The notes beneath the pieces were generated by a model, which did not search any database, was not told the DNA's origin, and was given only the letters and a program-made list of their open reading frames with translations. Positions 1 through 12,006 of a stretch of 64,000 nucleotides of DNA are shown piece by piece. The position numbers and the translations under genes were made by a program. Source of the stretch: Lycocorax pyrrhopterus obiensis (taxonomy: Eukaryota > Chordata > Aves > Passeriformes > Paradisaeidae); assembly GCA_014706295.1 (NCBI GenBank), contig JACSVZ010000011.1, positions 11,562,163 through 11,626,162 on the forward strand, given 5' to 3'. The first letter of the stretch is position 1. Each line of letters starts with the position of its first letter.

Positions 1-1131
1 AAGAAGTTAAGAATTTCATTTATGACACTCACTTTTTCAAATGTATCCACTTGTGTTGTTTTCAGATTTGCTCTGTAGAGTTGGATGAAAAAATAGCTCT
101 ACAGTTTCTTCAATCTTTGGCTTTGTTATTAGATATAGCCAAGAGGAACAATCTTTAAAAAACACCTTCAATTTTACCTGTTCAAACAAGTTCGTGATGC
201 AGCACTTCTTCCTCCCTCCCCTTAAGTATTTTCCTGGCCATAATTATGAAACACCCAATAGCAAGTCTTGTTCCATGTGGCACAGTTAGGCCTAGTTAAA
301 TAGGGGATCCTTTCAGATAAAAGAAAAATAAAATACATTCCTCTTCACACACATATCATCCTTCATAATATGTCTTCTTCCAGCACTGTCTGTGTAGAAA
401 TTGTCCATACAGCCTTCCTGCATGCCAAGCATCTTCTTTAGTGTACTTACTTCAAGTATTTTTTGTTGCAAACACTACTCTTAACATTTCGTAAGGAGAC
501 CTTCTTGGGCTGGTTGCAGACACACTCAGTCCCTGCAAATGCTTTCAAAGCATACTTGAAACACAAGAGTGAGAGTCAGTCTTTTAAAGCACGTCTTCTT
601 AAGAGCACTTCACACTAGAGCCTAATAGGAAACTCATAGATGCATGTCAGTTCTGCTAATCCAGCTTCCTTCATATATACTTAGTCGGTCCATTTGTGAG
701 AATAGTTGTGTTTGGGTTTAATTCATAAGCTTCATCAGGTATTAAGTGAACAGCTTTTGTTAATTCTACTCAAAGATATTTGACAAATGAATCTTGATCC
801 ATGTTTGAAAGGTTTAGTATATACAGAACATCGAGTTTGTTCTGAAAAATGTGTGACTTCAGTGGCTAAACCCTGATTGCCTTGAGCTATGAGAGAAAGT
901 GTAGCACAACAACCAAGTCTTCCCATACGAGGTGATAAAATCATCTGAGTCACATCTGTTAATTCACAGTGTGTGTCTTCATGACACTGATATGGAAAAC
1001 AAAGTGTCATATTAATGAAAAAGAGTATGATAATGAAAAAGAAACTATGCCATGCAGTTCCTGCTTCATTCCTATAATTTTAAGAAAACAGGGCATTTGA
1101 GCTATTATCTTCTTTCCACCTCCAAGAGAAC

Positions 1132-1223
1132 GGGGTTTGGGTTTGCTCTTTTTGGGTTTTCCCATTTGGGTTTGGTTTGGGTTTTTTTCTGTTCGGTTTG
1201 TGGGTTTGGTGTTGTTTTGTTTT
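1132..1223 (+). repeat. G/T-rich TTTGGG-like simple repeat
   Basis: The segment is made of irregular GGGTTT and TTTGGG units separated by T runs, almost without A or C. It is low-complexity DNA with several GGG runs on the plus strand, so G-quadruplex formation is possible. A smaller tract of the same kind lies at about 10353-10389. Confidence 0.6.
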
Positions 1224-4200
1224 TAAACAGTTAAATAGCAAATTTTGCAAACAACTTTTTGTTCAAACCTCCCAATGCTCATCTGGGCTACATACATGCA
1301 TAAAGGTCTTAAAAGAATCAAATTGCAGGCTCAGAGTCCTTGGTGAACAAGATTTTCCGGTGAAAGAGTTGCCAGCATTACCACTGCAAACAGTTTGCTT
1401 TGTCACTCAGCATTTCAGAAGCTGTAAGAACTCTCCTCTAGATTGAGCACTTCAAGATAAAACATAGTTAAGAAAGAACGCAAATGCCATAGAGCTCAGG
1501 CAATGATCTTGCCATAAGCAGCATTCCACATGCTGACTGGAAACACATTGTTACTATTCTCCATTATAGGCTGCTTCTGAAAAAAATAGTATTACCAGGT
1601 AAGATTTTTTAAAATGTCAAGACTTATTTCTGCATCTTTAGCTTTCATTGACCTTGCTGGAGTCTTGGTGTAATATCAGTCCCTCCACCCCCAGATCCTA
1701 TAACACTGGTAACAGGCAGAAGAGACATCATTCTTACTCACATAGTTTGAACCATAGAACACCGAAATACAGTAGGAAGAATTACTGGGACAAATCCAAA
1801 TTAAAGCCACCTGAAAGGTCACAGAGGAGTTGGTATTTTATCTGCTATTAATACATCCTGGAAATTTGGAAACAGCATGTGAACCTCAACAAGACAAACA
1901 TTTACAGAACAAGTGGGACACTGCTGGATCCAGTCCTAGGGTGATTTCTAATGAGATGGTGATAGCATGGCCAAATTGATAGTCCCAGTTGTGCAAGTAC
2001 ATGCCTGACTTTCCTAGCTGCATGGCTGTAGCAAAGAAAGCAAAATAATCCTGGATTTAACTGACCCTGAGTTTGTGAAGCATATTACTGGAGTCCAGGT
2101 ACTTGGTACTGTGGCTCAACCTCCCCCTTTAAAGATCGTATTGTAGCATTAATTTGTATCTATGCCTTTAAAATTTAAAAAAAAAATTAAAACCCTATTT
2201 TAAAAAATAAGTCAAACCCATGGAAACAGGAAACAAAGCCTAATGAACTACAGTATTAGGAATTCATTATTCCGAGAAGTCTCTTGCTTGTTTCTCTACC
2301 CCTTTCTTCCTTTTTGTGACACAGCATGGTTCCCAGTGCCTGCTCCCTCCAGCTGTGCTCTCCTCCCTCCCTGGTGTGTGCTGCCTGCTCCCAGCAGAGC
2401 AGCACCTGCTGCCCAGGGACCCGCAGAGCTGCACGTGCAGACAAGCGTGTGATAACTCTGTCTGTTATCACAGTATGGAAACAAAACCCAGTAAAAAGAA
2501 TTGTAGGGTTTTTGGCTATCCACACAGTTAAGAGGAGCTCTGACACATACACCTACAGAGTGGCACTGCCACCCAATTTCCTCTCAACAGGGTCTCGTCA
2601 AAAAATTCCCACTGCTGTACGAAGCATTTTTAAATAAAAGTCTCCAATACCAGGCTTCACTTCAGCAGCATCTGAAGACTCAACTGTTGTCTCCCAGACT
2701 GCAGTGCCACAAGATATACCTGGGGTTTCAGCAGGGATTTTATTCCTTGCACTACATTTGCCACTTTTCACTTCTCCATTACTGATGATCTTTCTGCTGT
2801 CATTGTCCCATTTGCCACAACATTGTACTCAAAGTCTGTTATTTGAAGATACCTAGGGGCTAAAAGGACAGCTTAAGAGGCCCCTGGTTTTTAGGACAAA
2901 GTACTCATGGGCAATGTTCAGACACACTATTGTAAAGTCAGTTACAACCACATTTTGTTCAAATGGGTCCAGTTTATGAATAATCCGGAGAGCTCTGGCA
3001 GCTGTCACCCCCTCCAAGTCAGTGTTCAAACACCTGCTGAAAAGAACAAGTTTGTCTTTAGCAGAAACCTACAAATGACATACAGGCACATATCACAAAA
3101 GGAAAAAAAAAAAAAGGGAAGGTTTTGTGCTTGGGTTGTGATCTGTAAACTTTTAAGTTACAGGATGATTATGTTCAAACTAGAGCAACCTTTTCAATTT
3201 AAGCACACATGAAACTGTAAAAATTTCCCCTGCATGAAGTTTGCTGCATTCTGACTTCACATCCTGTTATCAAAAGAATTTGACCTTTAATTCAAATTCC
3301 CACTTTGAAATTTTTGTGTAAGTTTGCCATCTACATGACAATGTTGGACATACTCAATTTAATGTGCTTGTCCGTGTATATGTAACATCTGTGCATACTA
3401 AACATCAAGGAAGATGTTTAGTACTTTTTGCAAGCTTAGGCTGAAATTCTGCATGATGAACTAAGACTGTGCTTGGAGAAGAGATACATGACCGTCTGTT
3501 TCCCCATTTAATGCCATACTAGCTGTACAAGTTTGCCAGCCTTGAAAATCAGATGGTGTGATGCTGCAGGATTCTCCTTTGAAGTTTTGGATAATTGTTT
3601 TTTGAGGCCAGCCAGCAAGACCACATGCTAAGAAATTCTGTGCACCCCTCTATGACAATTAAGTGTATTTCAGTTCTGTTATCTCTTTTCTGAACTATGC
3701 AGAGTACAGCAAGTCTGTAATTTGGCTCCAAGGAAAGTTAACAATTCCCTCTCTGACAGTGTTGCAAAATATTTCATAAGAGCCCAGCCCCAGGAACTCT
3801 GCTCGTACATCTGCCTTAAATAAGAGGATTTAATGATGGAAATTAATGCAAACCAAGGGCTATCATGGCCCTGTGGTGTTTTACTGGCCTCTGGAGCACC
3901 AGGGCTCCTCAGTGTTTACTCAGTTCTGTCTTGTGCATCTTTAAAGAACAAGTAACAAGGCTTGCAAACTGAACAATCTGAAATACTTTTTCAAATTTAA
4001 GAATGCTTCTGGAAATGTGAATTTCACAGCTATTTTGCAAGCTCCCTTGAAAGGATAGTAGGAGCTGTGGGGCCTTGAGGCCAAAAGCTTCAATTAACAG
4101 ACCAAATGAGCCATTCAACGATAACAAATTAGTACTATGCTTTTCTATTGGTTAGCTACAATAGAAAGGTGAGCCGTGCTTACCTGGTGGGTAAGCAAAT

Positions 4201-7200
4201 CAGCTGTTCATTGCTTCCAGAGCTAAGTAAACACAAAGACACACGGAGTTTATTTGAGACACTCCCTGGAGTGCTGCACTTTGAAGGTCATACAAGAGCT
4301 TGAGGTAAAAGATACAGAATTCCTTCAAGGTAGATGGGTATTCCTGAGCATCTTGGCCAAGAGAGGCAGATAAAAGTTGCACTGTTACTGCTTTCGTGTA
4401 TGCTAAACTAATTATTTGGCTACTGTTCATGCAAATTGAAGGTTTTTATGTAGACAATGGATGTGATGTTCAAGGCCTTGGCATTTGAACAACAGTAGAT
4501 ACAGCAAAGGAACATGGAAGATCCTGGGATCCATTGAGCAAAAGAATATAATTCCAAAGTGAAATCCTGCAAGTTATTTGGTTAACAGGAGCCCAGGGCA
4601 GCAGGAATTAAGAGCATCATTACCAATTAGGGGATAATAGAAATATCACAATGCTCATAAGCATTTGTGAATACAAGATGAGTAAGTTTCAAGGGCACCA
4701 ACAGAGGAGATTATTGGCATAACCCCAGAATGAGAGATGTGCAGATGAGCAGCTGGAACAGTGCAAGCAAGCTGCTGCAAGTAACCAAAATGAACTGATA
4801 ACATCTGAAAATATATTTACTTCAGTCCCTCCTCTTCTTCATGACATCCAGCTGCCATCTCTGACTCCAAGAAAGAAGACAGAACAATGAAAAAGAATAC
4901 TTTCAGTGTGGTTTTCAGATCACTGAAGAGTAGAATTATACTCAAGTGTAATAAGAAAAAAAGACCAAAGTGCAATGAGAAGTGCTTCAATAGTAATTAA
5001 AAGATGTGTGTGCTCTGAAGTAGAGAAAGCTGCTATCCAACATTTAAGTTACTTAAGAATAGGTATGCCATTTTCTGAACATTTTGCATTTATCACTAAG
5101 CTATCGGCATGTTTCTGGAGATCAGATTGTGTTTGGGACCTTTCTGTTAGAACTTTATGTGCAAAAAGGAAAAGAATGTTTGCAAATCCATCAGGGGAGT
5201 CAGATTTGCCAACAGAGCAAACAAGAACGTGGCAGCAGGAGTGAAGAAACTGACAGTTTTCACTTTGCATGTTGGCTCACAGATGGACTCAGAGCAAAGG
5301 GATGTTCTTGATTGAGTATCCCTGAATCTAAAGCCACAAAAATTGTCTTCCTCACAGGTTGGTAAGTTCCTTCAGCAGTACAGTAGTATATTGCACTAAG
5401 CCACATGTCTTTCCTGGGCACTGACACAGGGTACCTGCAGTATCTAAAACCAAAAGCTTAAAAAAGTGACCCAAAAGCCATGGGTCACTACATTTTTTCC
5501 AAGTCTTCACTACAGTAAATTACAATATATAGTGAAGTCTGTAACCCTGACACCATAATCAAGTCTGGGGCAATCAAAACATGCACCAATTGTCTCTCAA
5601 ACTTTAAGGAAAAAAATATACAAGTTAGAGATGAGCATAACAGGAGAAAAGATTTATCAGTGAATCACATAATCAGATATCAGATGTCCTCCTACAGAGC
5701 AGCAATAAAGGAAGAGTCAATTGTTGTTTGCTGATAAGACAGCGTAGAAGAACAGGCATAGGTTTCTTTATGCTTCTTCATTTAGAATTATGGAAGAAAA
5801 AAAGAGAAAAAATAATCTCAGCATATTCAGGAAACAGCAGTTGTCTCACTAATGAAGCCCAGTTTGTCTGCAAGCCAGTACTCTTTAATAAAAACCTAAT
5901 TGAATGTTCTTTCCCATTTCTGTGTGGCTGAGGTACACAGTAGAAATTGATGGTCTAATCAGCTCTGAAAAATTATGTGCAGCTGGGCTGTCTCCAACTG
6001 GGACTAAATTAGGAAAGTGACAAGCCCTCTATGCCTCCAGACTACTCTGTCCACTCTATATTTTAATCTCAGGAATTCAGCTAGTTCTTCCTAAAATATA
6101 TAAAACCATGGAATACTTGAAGCATTTGACTCATTACAGGACCATCTTAATTTTGCCCTTGACAAGATGCCTGACAAGTTGAAGCAACTTCATTAGAAGC
6201 TTATCAAGGACAACAGCTCTAAACACAATTAAATTTAAGGACTTCATCATCCTCTGGAATGAGGTATCTCTCTCAAAATGTTTTTTAAACGTATTTCCCA
6301 CTGCTTTTTGAAGGATGGGAGAAGGCTAAAAGCAAGAAACAGCTTGTCTAGGGCCAGGGGAAAAAAAAATCAAAGGGCAAAACAGACAAAGTCTGGAAAG
6401 CATAAATGAAAGGCAGATGACCTACAAAGATAACAAAAGAATAAGCAGGTAAATTTGAGACAATCTGCACATGACAGAAATGGGGGGGAGGGAGGGGAAG
6501 GAATAACAGAAGTTTGTCTAATTATCTGACAAACAAAAATATCTCCTTGTCTTTGTCACCATGCTATTGATTCACTGTACAGCTTAAACACACTGACTGT
6601 ACAACAAATAACACTGTAAGTTATTTTCTGGAGCTGCTCGAAAGACTTCTAGAAATATTAAGAGAGACTGAAATAACCCAGTAGAGGGCATTATACATGT
6701 CTATTATGGACCCACCAAAATTTCAAAGTCGAACCAGAAGGTTTACATTAAGTGGGGACAGCTTGACCAACAGTAATGCAGTAACTGTGCAAACTATCAC
6801 AGCCCATGGAAGAAGCTCTAACAGTACACAAACTATTTGAATCAGTCCTCCATAGCTGGTCACAGTCTATAGTAACAGTAGTTTAAGCTACAACAAAGTT
6901 ATAACATTAGAAGTCAAATAGTGTTTTGTTTCAGTTTCCTCTATCTTAACTACATGTTCCCTAACTTGAAAAAACAGACACAAGTTCCATTTCCAAAATC
7001 TGTTTCTTGAGTCATGAATGATGTACATTATCGCTCTAGTATTGTCTGTGTTCTCCATCTGCAAAATCCCAAAAAGCTGGACCCCAGAAACAGCTTTGTG
7101 CTATTACATAGCAACTGCAAACCCATTTTGTGATACTCAGCCCTATGTTAAATGAACGGTTTGTTTTTTCACAATAAAAGGGGAAAAAAAGCTAGGTATA

Positions 7201-8691
7201 TAAGCCTTATTCAAAAGAATATTTCAGTGCTTGTAGCCCCCTAATTTAAACAGATGGATGCTATGAAAGGTTGCCTGGGTAACAAGCCTAAGCTACTTAA
7301 TATTGCTAGAGGGTAAAGTAGCACCATTATTTCTGGTGAAAGCTAATGATGGGACCTGTTTATTAATCACTTCTTTGGTACCCATCATACCACAGTGGGT
7401 AAGCTAGATCCCACAAGACCACTAGGTCTGTGTCTTTCGGTCTCACCAACTTCTAATCATTCCAGTGTATTTTTAAGGACATCATCTGGCTCACAGCATG
7501 GTTGGTTTGACGACACTTAGCAGTGTAGTTTGTTCACTCTCAGGGGAACATCTTTGTTAGCTCAGCTGTCAGACATTATCCTGGTAGGTGAAACAAGGAA
7601 GCACCTGGAGTATGCCAGGTACACAATGAACCTACAGGTTATTGCCTTTCAAAGTTAATACAAACTTGTTTGAGAGACCTATTTGACAGAAATCCCTTTT
7701 TTTTTAAACTTGTACTGTAGTCCTGATCTAAAGCAATGACATCTTCCTTAGAGAGGTTAATGGGTTTAACTAAATGTGGCCATGATAACCACTGACTAAA
7801 TGAATTTTTGTTCACTAGAAAATTCTCCCTGTTCTAGGAAAGTAACTTTACACTATTCACTTGAAGTCATGCTAGGGAATTATTGACAGAAGCATTGACC
7901 TAGCCTAGTAAGGCTGTAAATCTTGAGCTGAAATGAAACCTAAGTTTTAATTTTTCTCCACTGCTTTTCTGCTACTTGTACAAGAATTCTCCTTAGGTGA
8001 AGGATATCATCTGTATGTTTGCAAGTTGTTATATTTATTAAAATGACAAAATACAAATGAGAAACACTAAATACCAAAGTTAAAAAGCATACATTGTGCA
8101 GAGAACCAAGTGGGGCAAGAGGAGGGAAGTCACCAGCTGTGCATCTTCTACAGAACGCCAAAATGAGGGATTAAATACAGAAAAATTGCTCACCTTGCAT
8201 TACCATTTGTATTTTTGAAAATTCATGAAGTCAGGTGGAATTAGCCCCACCAAAACATTAGGAAAGGATCTTAGGGCCCCCATGTCAGGAATCTCTGAGC
8301 CTTGCTAGGCATTCATTTAGTGTTATAGAAGTAGAAAGTGAGAGAAAAGCTCCTAAATGTGAAAAGTGAGGTCCTGCTCCCACAGGCCTCAGGGTCTTAC
8401 AGAAAGGAAGCTGAAGTGAGTTATAGCTTAATTTTATTTATTGTCGCTGATAACCTTCATTTTGTATGGTGATCTCAAAGAACACTGTTTTCAGGAAAAT
8501 TTTACCTCAGGTCAAGCTTTGAGACTGTGCCAGAGGCTGCCCAGTTAACTGGGAAGCAATCATGGCAGAGGCACACCTCTAACCCAGTCAGCATAGGCTG
8601 GGATCCCACAGGCACAGGGAGCCTCCCTCAGGTCATCACCCAGCTAGGAACATTTCTAACCAATGAGCACTGCATATTTTAAAAAAATCCT

Positions 8692-9099
8692 CTATTCAAT
8701 GGTTTTCTGGGTTTCTCCCGTAATAGGGAAGATACTGGAAAAATCCTTCTGCTCAGGCCAGTCTCTGTTACTCCTCTCAGTGGCAAGCTTGCTTGCAAGT
8801 TGTTTTCCCCTGCAATTATTTTCAATAGCGTTAATGTTCCTCAGCCTCCAAATGTTAGGGAATATTATTTCCACTCTTCCTTGTAACACAGTTAGCACTG
8901 TTGCAGCCTTTGTACTGTTTGAAGTTTTATAGGCACTACCTCCATTGTCTATAGTTATTTCCTTGACAAAAGCAATCAATCCAAGTTTACCAGGGTTTTT
9001 AGCATCCTTTTTCATATTGTCATAATATGCCCACCTAGCAGTCATCAGTGTTGCCTGTGTTATGCTGCCTTCACTAATGACAGAGGATAGCAAACTCAC
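8692..9099 (-). other. Unexplained 135-codon open frame
   Basis: A stop-to-stop open frame on the minus strand ends about 60 bases from the GPCR exon. Its upstream limit is a TGA, and the first in-frame ATG is about 19 codons in, so the frame is not obviously translated as a unit. I recognise no domain. Its composition is more mixed and protein-like than that of most chance frames nearby, but frames of 120-130 codons occur elsewhere in this window by chance. It could be noise, a decayed mobile-element fragment, or a remnant exon. Confidence 0.2.
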
Positions 9100-9159
9100 T
9101 CATTCCACAGCCTCACTTGATCACTGTGACCATTAAATACACGATCTCATCTTTTCCAG

Positions 9160-9477
9160 ACAGCGCAGACAGTGCTTCTCGTGGTTGCTGTGTTCCTGCT
9201 CTCCTGGCTGCCACACCACATCATCACCATGTGGGCAGAGTTTGGGCACTTTCCCCTGAACAACATCTCCTTCACCTTCCGCATCATCTCTCACTGCTTG
9301 GCCTACGGGAACTCTTGCATCAACCCCATCCTTTACGCTTTCCTCTCGGAGAATTTCCGCAAGGCCTGCCGGCAAGTCTTCACCTGCAAGTTCTTCCTGC
9401 GGCCGGCTTCCACTGAGAAACTGGCCAGAGTGCGCATGGAGAATTTCTCTACCACACACTCCACCACTAATGTGTAA
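9160..9477 (+). CDS. Galanin receptor type 1-like GPCR, terminal coding exon
   Basis: This exon encodes the last 105 residues of a rhodopsin-family neuropeptide receptor. It opens in phase 0 after a pyrimidine-rich acceptor ending at 9159 and stops at TAA 9475-9477. Residues TAQTVLLVVAVFLLSWLPHH form TM6, with SWLP in place of the usual CWxP. WAEFGHFPL is extracellular loop 3. TM7 follows, with NPILY as the NPxxY motif, then helix 8 (FLSENFRKA), a cysteine that could be palmitoylated, and a Ser/Thr-rich tail ending TTNV. The TAQTV start, WLPHHII, WAEFG, HCLAY and AFLSENFRKA match galanin receptor 1 at its known last exon boundary, but many residues differ from GALR1 itself. Birds carry a second GALR1-like receptor (GALR1L), which fits best. 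Family members act at the plasma membrane through Gi/o proteins. The earlier exons are not seen here. Confidence 0.85.
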   Translation, partial: TAQTVLLVVAVFLLSWLPHHIITMWAEFGHFPLNNISFTFRIISHCLAYGNSCINPILYAFLSENFRKACRQVFTCKFFLRPASTEKLARVRMENFSTTHSTTNV

Positions 9478-12006
9478 GCTGGGCTCACAAATATGTTTCA
9501 GGAGGACTCTTCCTCCTGAAGGGAGGGAAGAAGGTTCTGTCTGGGGAGAACATGTATACGAGTGCATTCCAGGGAGTGGTGGAGTCTGCAAAAGTGTGGA
9601 CTTCGTCAGATTGCTGGAGTGGTAGGAGACGTATTTCCCTCTGGCTGTCATGATATGCGACAGAATTTGTCCTAGGGTACCTTGCTAGACACTGGGCTAT
9701 GTGAAACAGAATTACCTGGATGCCCATAAGATAGAGCCCAAATGCAGTTGTAGTTGTGACAATAGGATCTAAAATAAGATTTACACAGAAGGTAGAATCT
9801 ATACAGACAAGAAGACAGCAGTTAATTATGTCTGTAGACAGTCATTTGGATGTGAACAATGAGTGATGCGACATTCAAAGAGCAGTTTAGAAGTCAAACT
9901 AAAGTCTTTGTATGTCTTCATTTCTTCAACAAATTTGACTATGTGTGAGCTACACACACACTTATCTCACTACCTGTGGTGGGGTCTCTAAATCTCCTTG
10001 AAGGCTTTGCTGTAGCATTTACCTGTTGGGCAGTAAAACCTTTCACATGATGTGTCAGTGACGTGGCTGTCTGCATTTGGTGGCTCTGTATCAGCTTATA
10101 CATCCCAGGGTCTGAATGTCTGTGTGCTCCTGTGTGTAATTACTGCTGTTTATCACTGCCTCCAACAACTGTCTCTTAGTGAGCAACAGGAGGAAACTGG
10201 TATTTCTCAACATATGCTTAAAAAACTGTGATTTTGTTTGAAAGCAACAAAAAATTTTGTTGGTAAATATAGTGTTCTCTTGAGTCTATTGACCCAAGGC
10301 TTTTTATCAGCAACTTTAGTATATACATAAAATGCCTGAAATGTTGTGGTGCAGGTTTTTTTGGGTTTTTTGTTTGTTTGGGTTTTTTCGACAAACTGTT
10401 GTGATCAACAGTGCTCTAGCAACAAACAGCTAAGGGCATTTGTACCAAGTTCAAGGTTACTACTTGTAACTATATAAAGTGCGTATTACTTCAAAAGTAG
10501 GAAGCAAATCACTGAAAGAACTTAATTATCTCACTGTGTTGTCTAATTTAGTATTTCAGTGTGCCGCACTCCAGACTGACCTGTTCATAGACTGTAAAAA
10601 TGTGAGTTACAGAACTTAAAACTACAAATTATTTGCCGTCCATGCAATGAATGGGTTTCCAGTCTCCAAATGGATCGCTCTTTCACTGTATTTCTAAAAC
10701 CTGGGAGCTATTGCATTAAATAATTTTACTGCAGTTTGTAACTTCCTTTAACAGACCCTTAACTGTGCAATATGAACAGAACAAATGTGTACAACAGGAT
10801 AAAGTCATATTGCCTGATTCTTAGGTGATTATCTGTGCAAGTTTTCTTTGTTTAGCTTTTACTCTCAGTTTATTAAGAGTAGCTCCAGTGTATTATTTCC
10901 TCAGAAACTAATTATTTAGATCCAATGCTGTGATCTTCTCATTTACCATAATGTAGAAATCTACTATTTCTTCATTCCGAGTGACTGCACAGCCTAAAGT
11001 GGAAAGCATGGGAAAAACAGCCATGGAAAGAAAGGGTTGTGTTCAATCACTGCAACAGAAATCAGAGCTAAAATGCTTATTTGTGTGATTATTTACCATG
11101 GATACAAACTAGCAGCTAGATATGAAATAACCTCAGCCTCACTTCAACTGTCTTGGTTTGAAGCAAAATAGGACAATGGCACAATATTCAAAAGAAATCC
11201 TGCACTCACTCTGTTTCTTGAGAGTCACTAGAACCTGTGAGCCAACACACTTCTTTCACTTAACAGAAGACATCTTTCAGTGTATTGGGGTTTTTTGGGT
11301 CTTTTACAATCACATGTCACTACAGTACGCAGAAAAAATGTGCAGGAAACACTTTAGGCATTTAAAATTTTATTTAATATAGAATGAAGGAGCAAGATCC
11401 CATTTCTCAGTGAAAGGTAACCATAAAATAACAAATTAAGGCCTTGAAAGAGCCTCAAGCATTATCGTGCCTTCTCATTCCCACTGAACTTTACAGGTAT
11501 CTGGTCTAGAATTCTCCGAGTGAACTGCTACATCACAAGAAAATCAAGTATCCTTCGTCCTTTAGTCTCTTTATGTGTGTCTGTAATGGATCAGGTTTTT
11601 TTTCCTGCCACAGTAGCAATTTTTAAGTTTTAATAACAAATGCTAGCTGATGGTGGGCAGCAGTGAAATGCAACAGAGCTGTATATCATACAGACACACT
11701 TTCATTTTGATTTTAATTTAAGTTATAAGTCTCAAAATAAGTAAACCAAATCAACTGATGAAGTAACTCTTCAATATTCTCCAAAAGCAGTCTGTTACTC
11801 ACTTACTAGTTTCCTTCGGGAAAGCCACATGTTGTGATGGCTGTGGGAATGAATACTGCAGCTTCCAGAACAGTGCACAAAGTTAACCTGATCACCTGGC
11901 TCTGAAACTCAACTCTCTATTCTTTCAGTCTGCCTTACACACAGCAGCTCATTTGCTCTGCCTTAATGATCTCAAGCCCCTACCAGGGAATGCCTGGCAA
12001 CCTGAA
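9478..12006. other. Tail-to-tail intergenic region and 3' UTRs
   Basis: The receptor gene (+) and DDX28 (-) converge here, so the stretch should hold both 3' untranslated regions. A possible receptor poly(A) signal, ATTAAA, lies at 10715-10720, and a DDX28 AATAAA on the minus strand at 11369-11374. A T/G low-complexity tract lies near 10353-10389. I see no further gene. Confidence 0.5.
11369..11374 (-). terminator. Candidate DDX28 poly(A) signal (AATAAA)
   Basis: The minus strand reads AATAAA about 630 bases past the DDX28 stop codon. It is the clearest canonical signal I saw downstream of that gene. A hexamer of this kind is common by chance in AT-rich DNA, so use is unproven. Confidence 0.35.

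Larger units (their letters stand above)
1..9159. other. AT-rich non-coding DNA upstream of the GPCR exon
   Basis: I see no exon here that I can support. Open frames are short and lack recognisable domains, apart from the unexplained minus-strand frames at 8692-9099 and 4200-4430, listed separately. A galanin-receptor-1-type gene would have a first exon of roughly 0.7 kb coding for the N-terminus through TM5 and a short second exon for the third intracellular loop. No plus-strand frame of that kind occurs, and a search by eye for the lysine-rich loop-3 exon found nothing. The stretch is therefore probably an intron of that receptor gene, with earlier exons before base 1. It also holds a GT-rich quasi-repeat near 1132-1223 and short poly-A runs. 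Confidence 0.5.

Noticed and set aside
1132..1223. Interstitial telomere-like repeat (GGGTTT units)
   Set aside because: Vertebrate telomere units are TTAGGG. These units lack the A and are irregular, so this is plain G/T low complexity.
9133..9651. A 172-codon minus-strand frame over the GPCR exon
   Set aside because: It is an antisense shadow of the receptor exon and shows no independent domain.
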